64,000 nucleotides of DNA from Planctomycetota bacterium (lineage in GTDB: Bacteria; Planctomycetota; Phycisphaerae; Phycisphaerales; Phycisphaeraceae), in the NCBI GenBank assembly GCA_016350165.1, contig CP066225.1, forward strand, positions 806,001 to 870,000, in the 5' to 3' direction. The translations under genes and the position numbers were made by a program. The notes under the pieces are model-generated. The model was given only the letters and a program-made list of their open reading frames with translations. It was not told the DNA's origin and searched no databases. Positions 18,177 to 27,232 of this stretch are shown here, piece by piece (position 1 is the stretch's first letter; every line of letters starts with the position of its first letter).

Positions 18177-18890
18177 GTGAAGTACGAAACACAAATCGAA
18201 CTTGAAGACATTCTTGAAACAACCTTTCAGGACATGAAACTCACCTCAAGCGAGTCACACGCTCTCCGCCAGGTCGTCGATGATTTCAAAACCGATCACC
18301 AGTCCCTCGCCTTCCTTCGAAACACAGCCTTCGCCATCGCACGTAAACACATCAAAGCATCACCTATTCAGGTATTAGACTGGCTACAGCGCGTCGACAA
18401 AATCATCGACAACGCAACACGCAACACCAACACCCGCACACACCAACGCCAACCCATCGCCTGTTTCTCACCTGGCACAACCTGTCTACAACTCATCACT
18501 GAATCCCTTCAACACGCACGCATATCCATCGACATCTGCGTTTTTACCATCACTGACAACCGCATCACCGAGCAACTCATCGACATCCATAACGAAGGCA
18601 TCCCCATTCGTATCATCTCCGACGATGACAAATCCACCGACGATGGTTCCGACATCCAACGCCTCAAACGTGCAGGCATCCCAACGCGCATGGACCTCAC
18701 CTCAAATCACATGCACCACAAATTCGCTATCATTGATGACAAAACCCTTCTCACCGGCTCATACAACTGGACCCGTGGCGCATTACATAACCACGAAAAC
18801 ATCTTACGTTTTCATGACGCAGCTATGATCAAAGAATATTCAAAAACCTTCAATCAGCTGTGGAGAGAATTCAACCCCAACCGTCACTAA
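18177..18890 (+). CDS. Single-HKD phospholipase D-like nuclease
   Basis: The 237-residue protein has a helical N-terminal domain (1-85) and a PLD-like catalytic domain. One HKD motif is present: H180-x-K182 with D187 in HMHHKFAIIDDKTLLTGS, followed by NWT and a downstream ENILRFHD. A single HKD motif is the pattern of Nuc/Zucchini-type enzymes, which dimerise to cleave nucleic acid or cardiolipin. No signal peptide is seen, so it is probably cytoplasmic. I prefer GTG 18177, which has GAGG upstream, over GTG 18141. Its TAA stop is embedded in a CTAA-N7-TTAG palindrome whose other arm holds the stop of the convergent ppa gene. Confidence 0.75.
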   Translation: MKYETQIELEDILETTFQDMKLTSSESHALRQVVDDFKTDHQSLAFLRNTAFAIARKHIKASPIQVLDWLQRVDKIIDNATRNTNTRTHQRQPIACFSPGTTCLQLITESLQHARISIDICVFTITDNRITEQLIDIHNEGIPIRIISDDDKSTDDGSDIQRLKRAGIPTRMDLTSNHMHHKFAIIDDKTLLTGSYNWTRGALHNHENILRFHDAAMIKEYSKTFNQLWREFNPNRH

Positions 18891-18901
18891 TCATCAGTTA
18901 G
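18887..18901. repeat. CTAA-N7-TTAG palindrome shared by two convergent stop codons
   Basis: CTAATCATCAGTTAG. The left TAA is the stop of the PLD-like gene (plus strand), and the right TTA is the stop of ppa (minus strand). One of at least 12 copies in the window. Confidence 0.8.
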
Positions 18902-19440
18902 ACCCCAAGATCATCCTGATACCGCTTCACGCATTCAATAATCTCTCGCGACGCAGCATCACCACCATCCCACCCCAACGTCTGAACATTATTATCACCT
19001 TCTAATTGCTTATACGTTGCAAAGAAGTGCTCAACCTCTCTCAAAAAGTGTGGAGGCACGCGCCATAAATCTCGATAGTCCGCAAAGATTGGATCAGTAT
19101 TAGGCACCGCTAACACTTTAAAATCATTATCACCTCGATCAACCATCCTGAACAAACCCAGCGGCCGCGCCTCAATCAAACAACCCGAAAACGTCGGCTC
19201 ATTCACCATAATCAAAACGTCCAACGGGTCTCCATCCTCCGCCAACGTCTGTGGTATGTACCCATAATCACCCGGATACATCGCTGATGAATACAGATAT
19301 CGATCCAACTTGATCATCCCTGTCTTCTTATCAACCTCAAACTTCGAACGTCTACCTTTTGGTATCTCGACTATCGCATTAATCACCTCAGGCAAATTCG
19401 GCCCTGGTGTGATCTTCGAAAATGCATCTGAACTCGGCAT
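18898..19440 (-). CDS. ppa: Inorganic pyrophosphatase
   Basis: The 180-residue family I pyrophosphatase hydrolyses PPi to phosphate and so drives biosynthesis. The signature DGDPLDVLIM carries the metal-binding aspartates; YPGDYGYIPQT precedes it, and the EIPKGRRSKFEVDK start is typical. I chose ATG 19440 because AGGAG stands 6-7 bases before it; the longer frame from 19464 adds eight residues. The gene converges on the PLD-like gene with only 7 bp between the stops. Confidence 0.95.
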   Translation of the reverse strand: MPSSDAFSKITPGPNLPEVINAIVEIPKGRRSKFEVDKKTGMIKLDRYLYSSAMYPGDYGYIPQTLAEDGDPLDVLIMVNEPTFSGCLIEARPLGLFRMVDRGDNDFKVLAVPNTDPIFADYRDLWRVPPHFLREVEHFFATYKQLEGDNNVQTLGWDGGDAASREIIECVKRYQDDLGV

Positions 19441-19773
19441 GATCAACTCCTCGTATTGATTCACTCACCAAACTTTTTGTCATTTTAGTCATCACCCCTC
19501 CCCTTTTTCTCGCATTCGGGTGTTATACCAATTCTCGACCGTCTCGTGACTAATTCTCACATATTTTCTCTAAATATTTCTTTTATTGTCGCTTTTTCAC
19601 CTTTTTCTTCCCCAATAACCACCCTAAAAACACCGCCAAAACACCCCTGTTTATCCTTATATCACTTCGTAAATTTCTAACCAATACTTGTCACACTTTT
19701 CTATTCACAGATTCATTTATTTTCGCTACAATTGGCGATTGCGAAAAAAGAGAAAAGAATAGGAAAAAAATGT

Positions 19774-20841
19774 ATGACAACCACAAAACAAGATCAGACA
19801 CATGTCGATCAGGAGTTATCACAACTCCTGAACCAAGCGGTTGAACTAACGGGCAGAGATCCAAACGGTTCAAGAGGAAAACGCATCAGGGAAATGATGC
19901 ACACAGTTTGTAAACTTTCAAAAGACAATGCCGATCACGGCGAAGTTAAACTTCTCTCCCATTCACTCAAGGAAATGCGCTACGCATTAAAAGTCTTCCG
20001 CCAATACCCCGGCAAAAGAATCTCAATCTTCGGTTCCGCCAGAACGCCTGAAGACCATCCCGACTACATCGCCTGCGTTAAGTTCTCAAAAGCTCTCGCA
20101 GAAAAAGGTTGGAACGTTATCACCGGTGCAGGTGACGGCATCATGCGCGCTGGACACGGCGGCGCAGGTACCGACAAATCATTCGGCGTCTCAATCTCTC
20201 TACCTTTCGAAACCACCGCCAACGATATCATTCAAGGCGACCCAAAACTCATCAACTTCCGATACTTCTTCACTCGCAAACTCATGTTCATGTGGCACTC
20301 ACAAGCTGTCGCACTCTTCCCCGGTGGCTTCGGCACACAAGACGAAGGCTTCGAAGCACTAACACTCATCCAAACCGGTAAAGCACCGATCGTCCCTGTC
20401 GTATGTGTCGACCCTCCAGGCGGCAAGTACTGGCACCACTGGGCAAACTACATCGAACACTCACTACTCGACTACGGCTGGATCAGCGAAGAAGATAAAA
20501 ACCTTTACTTCATCACCGATGACCACAACAAAGCCGCAGCACACATCCAACACTTCTACCGCAACTACCACTCACAGCGATTTGTTTACGACACAATGGT
20601 CATCCGCATCAACCGTGCGATCACCAACGAACAGCTCGATCAACTCAACGATGACTTCGGCTGCCTCGTAAAATCAGGCAAGATCAACCAAGGCCCTGCC
20701 CTACAACAAGAGCACAACGAACACAAACAACTCCCACGAATCTACTTCGATTCGCACAAAAACCAGTACGGCACCCTTCGCAGACTCATCGATAAACTCA
20801 ACGATTTCGATGTGATCAACAACCCTGCAATTTCCGACTAA
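19774..20841 (+). CDS. LOG-family Rossmann-fold protein (TIGR00730-like)
   Basis: The 355-residue protein contains the lysine-decarboxylase-like/LOG fold, with FGSART (N-terminal nucleotide-binding turn), GAGDGIMRAGHGG and the hallmark PGGFGTQDE. LOG proteins release free base from nucleotide monophosphates (cytokinin nucleoside 5'-monophosphate phosphoribohydrolase); longer bacterial relatives act as nucleotide nucleosidases. Residues 1-90 and 260-355 flank the core and resemble the longer PpnN-like members. ATG 19774 has AGGA 9 bases upstream; the TTG 19732 extension is unlikely. The TAA stop begins a double CTAA-N7-TTAG motif. Confidence 0.8.
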   Translation: MTTTKQDQTHVDQELSQLLNQAVELTGRDPNGSRGKRIREMMHTVCKLSKDNADHGEVKLLSHSLKEMRYALKVFRQYPGKRISIFGSARTPEDHPDYIACVKFSKALAEKGWNVITGAGDGIMRAGHGGAGTDKSFGVSISLPFETTANDIIQGDPKLINFRYFFTRKLMFMWHSQAVALFPGGFGTQDEGFEALTLIQTGKAPIVPVVCVDPPGGKYWHHWANYIEHSLLDYGWISEEDKNLYFITDDHNKAAAHIQHFYRNYHSQRFVYDTMVIRINRAITNEQLDQLNDDFGCLVKSGKINQGPALQQEHNEHKQLPRIYFDSHKNQYGTLRRLIDKLNDFDVINNPAISD

Positions 20842-20868
20842 TCACCAGTTAGTCTAACATTGCATTAG
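20838..20868. repeat. Two adjacent CTAA-N7-TTAG palindromes
   Basis: CTAATCACCAGTTAG (20838-20852) and CTAACATTGCATTAG (20854-20868) lie one base apart, starting at the stop codon of the LOG-family gene. Confidence 0.8.
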
Positions 20869-20908
20869 ACATTAAAAACTCAAAAATATAAACAAGATCT
20901 CTATTCGC

Positions 20909-20940
20909 ACGCCAGGCTCAATAACGCCTGGCGTTTTTTA
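20909..20940 (+). terminator. Intrinsic terminator of the LOG-family gene
   Basis: ACGCCAGG/CCTGGCGT stem with a ten-base loop, followed by six T. Confidence 0.85.
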
Positions 20941-21006
20941 TTACCCAAACCTCAACCAATCCCATATCTACAACCCACATCCACATTCTCTTTTCTTCTC
21001 AACCAA

Positions 21007-21161
21007 CCAACGATACGCTCCAGTGAAACATCTCACCAAACACCAAATCTTCTACAACTCAAGTAGCCGGTGATCCACGATCGCCGGAAACCCTCACCAC
21101 CTCATCCCACAATACAAAACAACTGCACCACTACCCTACCAACGATACGCTTTAGTGGAAC
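21007..21161 (+). repeat. Composite intergenic repeat: two CAACGATACGCT motifs around a REP-like hairpin
   Basis: CCAACGATACGCTCCAGTG-AAAC at 21007-21029 and CCAACGATACGCTTTAGTG-GAAC at 21139-21161 flank the hairpin TAGCCGGTGATCC/ACGATCGCCGG at 21064-21087. The same association of motif and hairpin occurs inverted at 39366-39470. No gene lies in 20842-21198. Confidence 0.75.
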
Positions 21162-21198
21162 AACACATCCCCACCCTTCACTTGCGTTTTTCTAGCAC

Positions 21199-22062
21199 CT
21201 AACCGCTAGCATGCCCCACCATCTTCCACATCAAAATCCCCGCCGCCACCGACACATTTAACGAATCCGCTTCTGCTCTAACCGGTATCACAACCTTCGC
21301 ATCACAAACCTCAAGCACCTCATCACTAAGTCCCGCAGGCTCATTCCCCATCACCAAAGCCACACCCCCACGCTCCACCTCAAACGCATCAACACTCACC
21401 GCATCTTCCATCAGCGCCGCCCCAACCACACACATCCCCTTCGCCTGAAACCCCTGCAATTCTCCCACCAAATCGTTCGTCCTAACCATCGGCAACCCAA
21501 ACACATTACCCATCGATACCCGCACAACCCTTCTCGCAAACGGGCTCACCCCCCTCTCACCCAATAACACACCCTTCACCCCAAGCGCAGCTGCCGTCCG
21601 AATCATCACACCCAAATTCTCCTCATTCTCACAATGCTCACACACAAGCACACAACCCTCCCCAACCAAATCCGTTACCTCATACTTCTTCACCATCCGT
21701 CCACATGCCATCACCCCACGTGTAAACGGATAACCACACACCGCATCAAAAATCACTCTATCCACACAATAGACTGTACCACCAAACACACCATCAACCT
21801 CATGACAAAACTTCGCCGCCCTCCCCTTTTCACACAAAACAGCTTCAATCTCAAACCGATCCCCATTCCTCATCAATCGCTTCACAGGCTCAACCCCCTC
21901 CACCACAAACCTCGCACACATATCATCCTCCCCACCTCGCCGCTTCAGCACATCACCAAACACACGTAACCGCTCATCCCCCACATCATCAATCTCAACA
22001 AGTTCAATAGCCATCCCAGCATCATACCCGACTACCCCCACAAAACCATCCACCCCCTCCAT
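21199..22062 (-). CDS. TrmH/SpoU-family RNA 2'-O-ribose methyltransferase
   Basis: This 287-residue SPOUT protein has a substrate-binding N-terminal domain and the catalytic SpoU domain: motif 1 ENLGVMIRTAAALG, motif 2 ALVMGNEPAGLS, and motif 3 IPVRAEADSLNVSVAAGI. Such enzymes methylate ribose 2'-OH in tRNA or rRNA; the target cannot be read here. Two starts are possible: ATG 22062, or ATG 22014, which would remove 16 residues that look unlike the family. Neither has a clear ribosome site. Codon choice is striking: the coding strand is very G-rich with many GTG/GGG codons, because the plus strand here is C-rich regardless of gene direction. Confidence 0.85.
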   Translation of the reverse strand: MEGVDGFVGVVGYDAGMAIELVEIDDVGDERLRVFGDVLKRRGGEDDMCARFVVEGVEPVKRLMRNGDRFEIEAVLCEKGRAAKFCHEVDGVFGGTVYCVDRVIFDAVCGYPFTRGVMACGRMVKKYEVTDLVGEGCVLVCEHCENEENLGVMIRTAAALGVKGVLLGERGVSPFARRVVRVSMGNVFGLPMVRTNDLVGELQGFQAKGMCVVGAALMEDAVSVDAFEVERGGVALVMGNEPAGLSDEVLEVCDAKVVIPVRAEADSLNVSVAAGILMWKMVGHASG

Positions 22063-22085
22063 TCACACACAACATCACGATCCAT

Positions 22086-22157
22086 CCAACGAACGCTTAA
22101 TGAAAATTCTCAACCACTCACCCCATGCTTACAACCAACGACACGTTTTAGTGCTAC
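22086..22157 (+). repeat. Two degenerate CAACGATACGCT-family motifs
   Basis: CCAACGAACGCTTAATG-AAAA (22086-22106) and CCAACGACACGTTTTAGTG-CTAC (22135-22157) match the family at 21007 loosely and are spaced 49 bp apart, almost the same spacing as the pair at 39399 and 39447 (48 bp). Confidence 0.55.
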
Positions 22158-22228
22158 TACCCACTTCTCACAATTTCCCATTATTCAACAATCCGCTTGA
22201 GTTAAACATCCAATTACCATTACCCATC

Positions 22229-22393
22229 GTGCGCACAAAAACGAATACCCCTCAAAAAAACGCGCAATTTACTCATCATTTCTAACCATTTCTTCCTGTT
22301 TTCACACCATTTCTAACCATTTCCAGCCAATTCCATCCCATTCCTAAATCCCAAAATAAGGACTTGCGCACACCCCCTCCACAACGTGCGCAC
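22229..22393. repeat. Array of ACCATTTC-like repeats between GTGCGCAC boxes, copy 1
   Basis: GTGCGCAC at 22229-22236 and 22386-22393 bracket an AT-rich stretch with ATCATTTCT, AACCATTTC, CACCATTTC, AACCATTTC, and more degenerate copies (CCAATTCC, CCCATTCC) at roughly 10-11-bp steps (about 22271-22343). A similar structure lies at 35924-36080. The remaining gap to 22668 is AT-rich, with no gene that I can support. Confidence 0.6.
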
Positions 22394-22668
22394 ATTCACG
22401 CAAAACCAACACGCACTGCCGTTCATAACTTCTTTATTTTCGATCCAATTTCACAATTTCGATCATCAATTTCACAATATCAACCAAAACTAATTTCAAA
22501 ACCCACCGTTATTCGTGCACTTCAAAAACAAAACTCAAATCATTTCATGCGCGCCCACACATAAAACCGATCGCATGCCACGCCAAAATTTAAACAAAAA
22601 AAAATGCCCGATCTAACGACCGAGCATTTCGTTCTAACTTTAATTCAAGCTTTTAGCATTAAACCCAA

Positions 22669-25600
22669 TCAGGATTCAACCGCAATTTCTTCTTCATCCA
22701 CCACATCTGTAATCGCAGCTTCAACTTCTACTGGATCTTTACCTTCCAGCATCGCCGCCAACTTGCGCCGCATCGGCGACATCTGCGCCACCTCTTCCAC
22801 CGCCTCCTCAGCAACTTCCGCCGCATCGGATTCCTCTGCAGCCTCAGCCACTTCTTCAAACATCGCCGCTGCTTCTTCCGCGACCGCAGGCTCGATCACC
22901 GCCGGCCCTTCATTCACATCAATCTCTGCCTGCTTAGTCACCTTCTCATCCGCAGCATTCTGTGCTTCGACTGCCGAATCTGAAATCTGACCATCAGCAT
23001 CAACTTCATCAAACTGAACTGCAACACGCTTCGATACACCGCGTTCCTGCATCGTGATACCGTACATGATGTTACATGCCTGCATCGTGCGCTTATGGTG
23101 AGTAATCACAATAAAGTGTGATACATCCAGGAAGCTCTGAACAATCTGTGTGAAGCGTTCAACGTTTGCTTCGTCGAGCGCCGCATCAACTTCGTCGAGA
23201 ATCGCATACGGTGACGGACGGCTCTTGAAGATTGCCATCAACAATGCAATCGCGGTCATCGTCTTCTCGCCACCGGAAAGCTGTGACAATGCACGTGGTT
23301 CTTTTCCTGGAGGCTTCGCCATGATGTTAATGCCAGCTTCGAGTACGTCGATCTCGCCGTCCTCGTCAGCTTCCATCACAACATCAGCACGGCCACCGCC
23401 AAACAACTTACGGAACAAGCCATCCTTGCTGCCGAAGTTCTCACGAATTTCATCGAATGTCTTCATGAACATCGTGCGTGAGTTGGTGTTGATTTCATCG
23501 ATCAACGATTCGAGCTGCTCTTTTGCTTCCTCGATATCTTTAACTTGATCGATCAAATCGTCGTGACGGACTTCGAGGTCTTCCTGCTCTGCGATTGCAT
23601 CGAGGTTAACGTTACCCAGACGATGGATCTTGCCGCGAAGCTCGTTGATTTCTGATTCAACGACATCCCATTGAATGACAAACGGATCAACAGGCTCATC
23701 AAGTTCGCTGAGCGCTTTGATATCGATCGGTGCTTCAACTTCTGCGTTGCCGAGACACCAGATTTCTAACACTGCGTTAGCTGCTTCTTCGAGTGCTTCC
23801 TGGTGACGCTTGTATTCGTAAACGGAGATACGGTAATCGCCGGTCGCTTTGCGGTATGTTTGCTTAACATCAAGATCGAGTTGTTCTGCACCACGTTGCT
23901 GCACACCTTCGAGTTTGACTTCGAATTCGCGTTTGCCCATCTCAAGTTTGTGCAGACGATTGTCTGCTTTATTAAGTGCTTTGCGGTGTTTCTTGACGTT
24001 AAGTTTCAGTTCAGTGAGCAGTTCTTCTGCGTGATCAGCTTTTTCACCGATCTCTTTACACTGCACTGTAAGTGTTTCGAGTTTTTCTGCAGCATCTTCT
24101 GCTTCAACCTTTGCATCAGCTTCGGTTGTTTCGAGTTCATCGATGCGGCCGCGATGTGAGACGAGTTGATCTTCGAGCATCTTACGCTGACGTGAAACGT
24201 CTGCGGTTGCGATCTCAATCTGACGAAGTTGCTTCTGTGCAGATGAGAGTTGTGCTGCAATCTGCCCCGCTTCAACTCGAATATTGCTGACAGCTTCGCG
24301 TGCCTCTTCCGCTTCGCGGATCATGCCTGCAATGCCTTCCTCAGCAGCAGTGACTGCTTCGTCACGTGCGTTTGATTCTTCTTCAAGTTGATCAGCTTCG
24401 CTGCGGTTTTGTTCGCGTTTTTCAGCTGTATCTTTGAGTTGCGAGTGAATCTGTTCAATCTCTTCAGAAAGACCGGGTTGTTCGCGTTCGAGGCGCTCAA
24501 CTTGGCCGTTGAGAGATTCGATGCGTGATTCGAGCTTATTACTGACAGCGGTTGCGTCGTAGATTGATTTGCGGAGTTCGCTGGTCACCTTCTCGACGTG
24601 TGCTGCGTTTTCTGAGAGTTCGCTGAGCTGTTGTGTGTCTGCTTCGATCTTCACATCTAACTCAGAGATAGATTTCTCGAGCGAGGAAAGTTCGGAACGA
24701 CGACTGATGAGACCGCCCATTGTGCCGGACGTTGGCCCTGCGTATACGTGGCAGTCAGCATCGAGGAGTTCGCCATTTTTTGTGACAAATCGGCAACCGG
24801 ATGGCAATACGGAACGCATCATCATAGCGGCATCGAGATCACGGACGACCCATGTTTGGCCGAGTACGCGATGTGCGATTGGGCCGAGCCAATCTGGATA
24901 GTCAACGAGGTCGATGACTTTGGTCATGCCTGCAAAACCGGGATGGTTCATATCGACAGGTAATGGAAGCATTGGCTGATCGATCGCGAGGAATGAAACG
25001 CGACCTGCGAGTGCCTCGATTGCTTCCTTGCCATCTTCTGTGCTGCATATATCTGCGAGGCGATTGACGACGATTGCCTGTTGGTACTCGCCGAGTGCTG
25101 CTTCGACGATTGCTGCGTCTTCGACGTCAGCTTCGATGAGCTCAGCGAGCATGCCACGGACGAACTGGAATGTACCTTCGCCCTCTTCGGTTTCTGAATG
25201 AGCGAGGACAGCTTTTACGGGATCGCTAACGCCTTCCTGATTCTCTTCCATTTCCTGCAAGACACTACGACGTGAATCGAGTGCTGAGCGTTCCTGCTTA
25301 TAATCACCGAGACGCTGCGAGATTTCTTTTTGCTGTGAGTCGAACTGTTCGCCACGAAGTTGCTCTTCTTCGAGCTGCTTCTGCTCTTGCTCTAACAGTT
25401 GCTTAGCCTCTTCGCGTTTTGAAGTTGCATCATCACGTTCGGTGAGGAGGCCTTCGAGTTGCTCGCCGATGTCGGCAGCGCGGCGGTCGATCTTTTCGCG
25501 TGTCGAGTGCAGTGAGTTTTCATAAACTTCGAGCGATTGGATTTCGCTGCGGAGTTTGTTTACGCGTGAAACCATCTTGTTGATGCCACGCTTTTCATCT

Positions 25601-26763
25601 TCGAGTTCGCGACGTTTTTCACTGGCTTCCTGCTGAAGGCTTTGATAAGTTTCACGCGCTTCTTCAAGACGTGATTCGATTGAACCTTCTTTTTCAGCGA
25701 GTTCTTCAGCGAGTTTTGAAGTTTCTTCCTGCTCGTCGGTCAGTTGTCGGCCGCGTTCGGTGAGTTCTTCGAGACGATTGGCGTCGCGTTGAATCTGACC
25801 TTTAAGATCGCCAAGCGTTGTGGCTGCGAAACGTTGACGCTGCTCAGCTTTTTCCTTGCGGGACTGCTGCGACATGCGTTCATGTTCGAGTTGCTTTTGC
25901 TGGTCAATGACAGCTTTGCCTTCGACTTCAGCATCTGCGAGTGCTTGTTCATGTTTGGTCAGTTCACGTGCAGCGAACGCGCGATCTGATTCTGCTTGTT
26001 CAAGTTCTTCGGTGAGGCCTGAAAGACCTTCTTCGAGCTTGTGATATTCAGCGAGTGCGTATTGAAGTTGCAACTCACGAAGTCTCACGGAGTAGTTCTG
26101 GTATGAACGAGCACGAGCGGCTTGCATCTTGACTGAACGAAGACGACGTTCGGTTTCTTCGAGTCGCGTGCGGCAAAGATTGAGGTTGGTTTCCGTACGC
26201 TCTAACTTACGGATAGCCTCTTTCTTGCGTGCTTTAAATTTACTGATACCTGCAGCTTCTTCGAAGATTGAGCGGCGTTCTTTGGAGTTGGACTCAAGCA
26301 TACGAGCGACTTTGCCCTGCTCAATGACGGAGTAGGCTTCGGTGCCGACGCCGGTGTCCATGAACATTTCTTTAACGTCACGCAATCGAGCACGACGGTT
26401 ATTGATGAGGTATTCGCTGGTACCATCACGATAGAGTTGGCGTGTGACCGCAACTTCATCGACGTCGAGCGGTAGCCGCCTAATGCCGGTGTCTTTAACG
26501 GGCAAATTTTCGAATGTGAGTGTGACGCTTGCCATACCGCTTGGTTTACGAGCGGAGGAGCCGTTGAAGATAACGTCCTGCATGGCACCACCACGCAGTG
26601 ACTTGGCAGACTGTTCACCGAGAACCCATTTGATGGCGTCAACGACGTTGGACTTACCACAGCCGTTGGGACCGACGATGCCGACAATCGGCGCGTCGAA
26701 GTTAATCTCGGTCTTATCCGCAAAAGATTTGAAACCCGCAAGGGTCAGCTTTGCTAATCGCAT
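22669..26763 (-). CDS. smc: Chromosome segregation protein SMC with acidic C-terminal tail
   Basis: SMC is the ATPase of bacterial condensin. The 1364-residue protein has the N-terminal head with Walker [10 protein letters not shown] (31-39) and [14 protein letters not shown], a first coiled coil (about 165-510), a hinge (about 520-680, VRGMLAEL and TMGGLISRR), a second coiled coil, and the C-terminal head with signature [14 protein letters not shown] and Walker [16 protein letters not shown]. Unlike usual SMCs of about 1150-1200 residues, it continues for about 111 residues after the head; this tail contains 24 Glu and 25 Ala and a basic island [12 protein letters not shown]. The ATG start has GGAGGT 11 bases upstream. 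ScpB is at 50024; scpA is not in the window. Confidence 0.97.
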   Translation of the reverse strand: MRLAKLTLAGFKSFADKTEINFDAPIVGIVGPNGCGKSNVVDAIKWVLGEQSAKSLRGGAMQDVIFNGSSARKPSGMASVTLTFENLPVKDTGIRRLPLDVDEVAVTRQLYRDGTSEYLINNRRARLRDVKEMFMDTGVGTEAYSVIEQGKVARMLESNSKERRSIFEEAAGISKFKARKKEAIRKLERTETNLNLCRTRLEETERRLRSVKMQAARARSYQNYSVRLRELQLQYALAEYHKLEEGLSGLTEELEQAESDRAFAARELTKHEQALADAEVEGKAVIDQQKQLEHERMSQQSRKEKAEQRQRFAATTLGDLKGQIQRDANRLEELTERGRQLTDEQEETSKLAEELAEKEGSIESRLEEARETYQSLQQEASEKRRELEDEKRGINKMVSRVNKLRSEIQSLEVYENSLHSTREKIDRRAADIGEQLEGLLTERDDATSKREEAKQLLEQEQKQLEEEQLRGEQFDSQQKEISQRLGDYKQERSALDSRRSVLQEMEENQEGVSDPVKAVLAHSETEEGEGTFQFVRGMLAELIEADVEDAAIVEAALGEYQQAIVVNRLADICSTEDGKEAIEALAGRVSFLAIDQPMLPLPVDMNHPGFAGMTKVIDLVDYPDWLGPIAHRVLGQTWVVRDLDAAMMMRSVLPSGCRFVTKNGELLDADCHVYAGPTSGTMGGLISRRSELSSLEKSISELDVKIEADTQQLSELSENAAHVEKVTSELRKSIYDATAVSNKLESRIESLNGQVERLEREQPGLSEEIEQIHSQLKDTAEKREQNRSEADQLEEESNARDEAVTAAEEGIAGMIREAEEAREAVSNIRVEAGQIAAQLSSAQKQLRQIEIATADVSRQRKMLEDQLVSHRGRIDELETTEADAKVEAEDAAEKLETLTVQCKEIGEKADHAEELLTELKLNVKKHRKALNKADNRLHKLEMGKREFEVKLEGVQQRGAEQLDLDVKQTYRKATGDYRISVYEYKRHQEALEEAANAVLEIWCLGNAEVEAPIDIKALSELDEPVDPFVIQWDVVESEINELRGKIHRLGNVNLDAIAEQEDLEVRHDDLIDQVKDIEEAKEQLESLIDEINTNSRTMFMKTFDEIRENFGSKDGLFRKLFGGGRADVVMEADEDGEIDVLEAGINIMAKPPGKEPRALSQLSGGEKTMTAIALLMAIFKSRPSPYAILDEVDAALDEANVERFTQIVQSFLDVSHFIVITHHKRTMQACNIMYGITMQERGVSKRVAVQFDEVDADGQISDSAVEAQNAADEKVTKQAEIDVNEGPAVIEPAVAEEAAAMFEEVAEAAEESDAAEVAEEAVEEVAQMSPMRRKLAAMLEGKDPVEVEAAITDVVDEEEIAVES

Positions 26764-27173
26764 ATCGCTTACCGACCTCCATGTCGCTTAATTTGTACAG
26801 AGCCAGCTCCGCTGGCATCTCCCCTCAAGTGATAACCTTGCCGTTGACTGAGTCAGTGTGCGTCCCGCACAAAAAGTCGTGTGGCAGAAGGTGTCGCCTT
26901 GATTGTCACAACTTGCCCATCATACGCAAATGGAGCATTTCCGCCACCCACTGAATAACGTTCATTATCGCTTAAAGGTGGCACTGAGTCGAGTCCAAAT
27001 CGAAATTCTGCCTACACTTGCGTAAATCCACGATATCCGAGGGAGGTGTGGGTGTAAATGGGGGTTGATCTCTACCCAGCTTACCAAGATGTGAGGTAAA
27101 AAAGTGATCTTTCCACAATGGGATCGAGGGTAACCGGAGCGATTAGAAGAGGGTTATGAGGGGCAAATGACAC
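26764..27173. other. Upstream region of smc, no recognised gene
   Basis: The 470-bp gap holds the smc ribosome site, an AGCCAGC/GCTGGC-type inverted repeat near 26801-26816 and, at the other end, the terminator of the FlgI-like gene. No open frame stands out. Confidence 0.4.
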
Positions 27174-27208
27174 AAAAAAGCCCCAGACAGCATAGGCTAT
27201 CCGGGGCT
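27174..27208 (-). terminator. Intrinsic terminator of the FlgI-like gene
   Basis: On the minus strand AGCCCC/GGGGCT with an inner GATAGC/GCTGTC pairing, followed by six T. Confidence 0.8.
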
Positions 27209-27232
27209 GGAATTTATCAAGTTTGCGGAGGC

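Noticed and set aside
22229-22393. ACCATTTC repeats as a CRISPR array
   Set aside because: Units are only 10-11 bp and imperfect, without spacers of constant size, and no cas genes are present.
22869-24034. Plus-strand frames across smc
   Set aside because: They mirror the coiled-coil codon pattern of smc and have no independent motifs.
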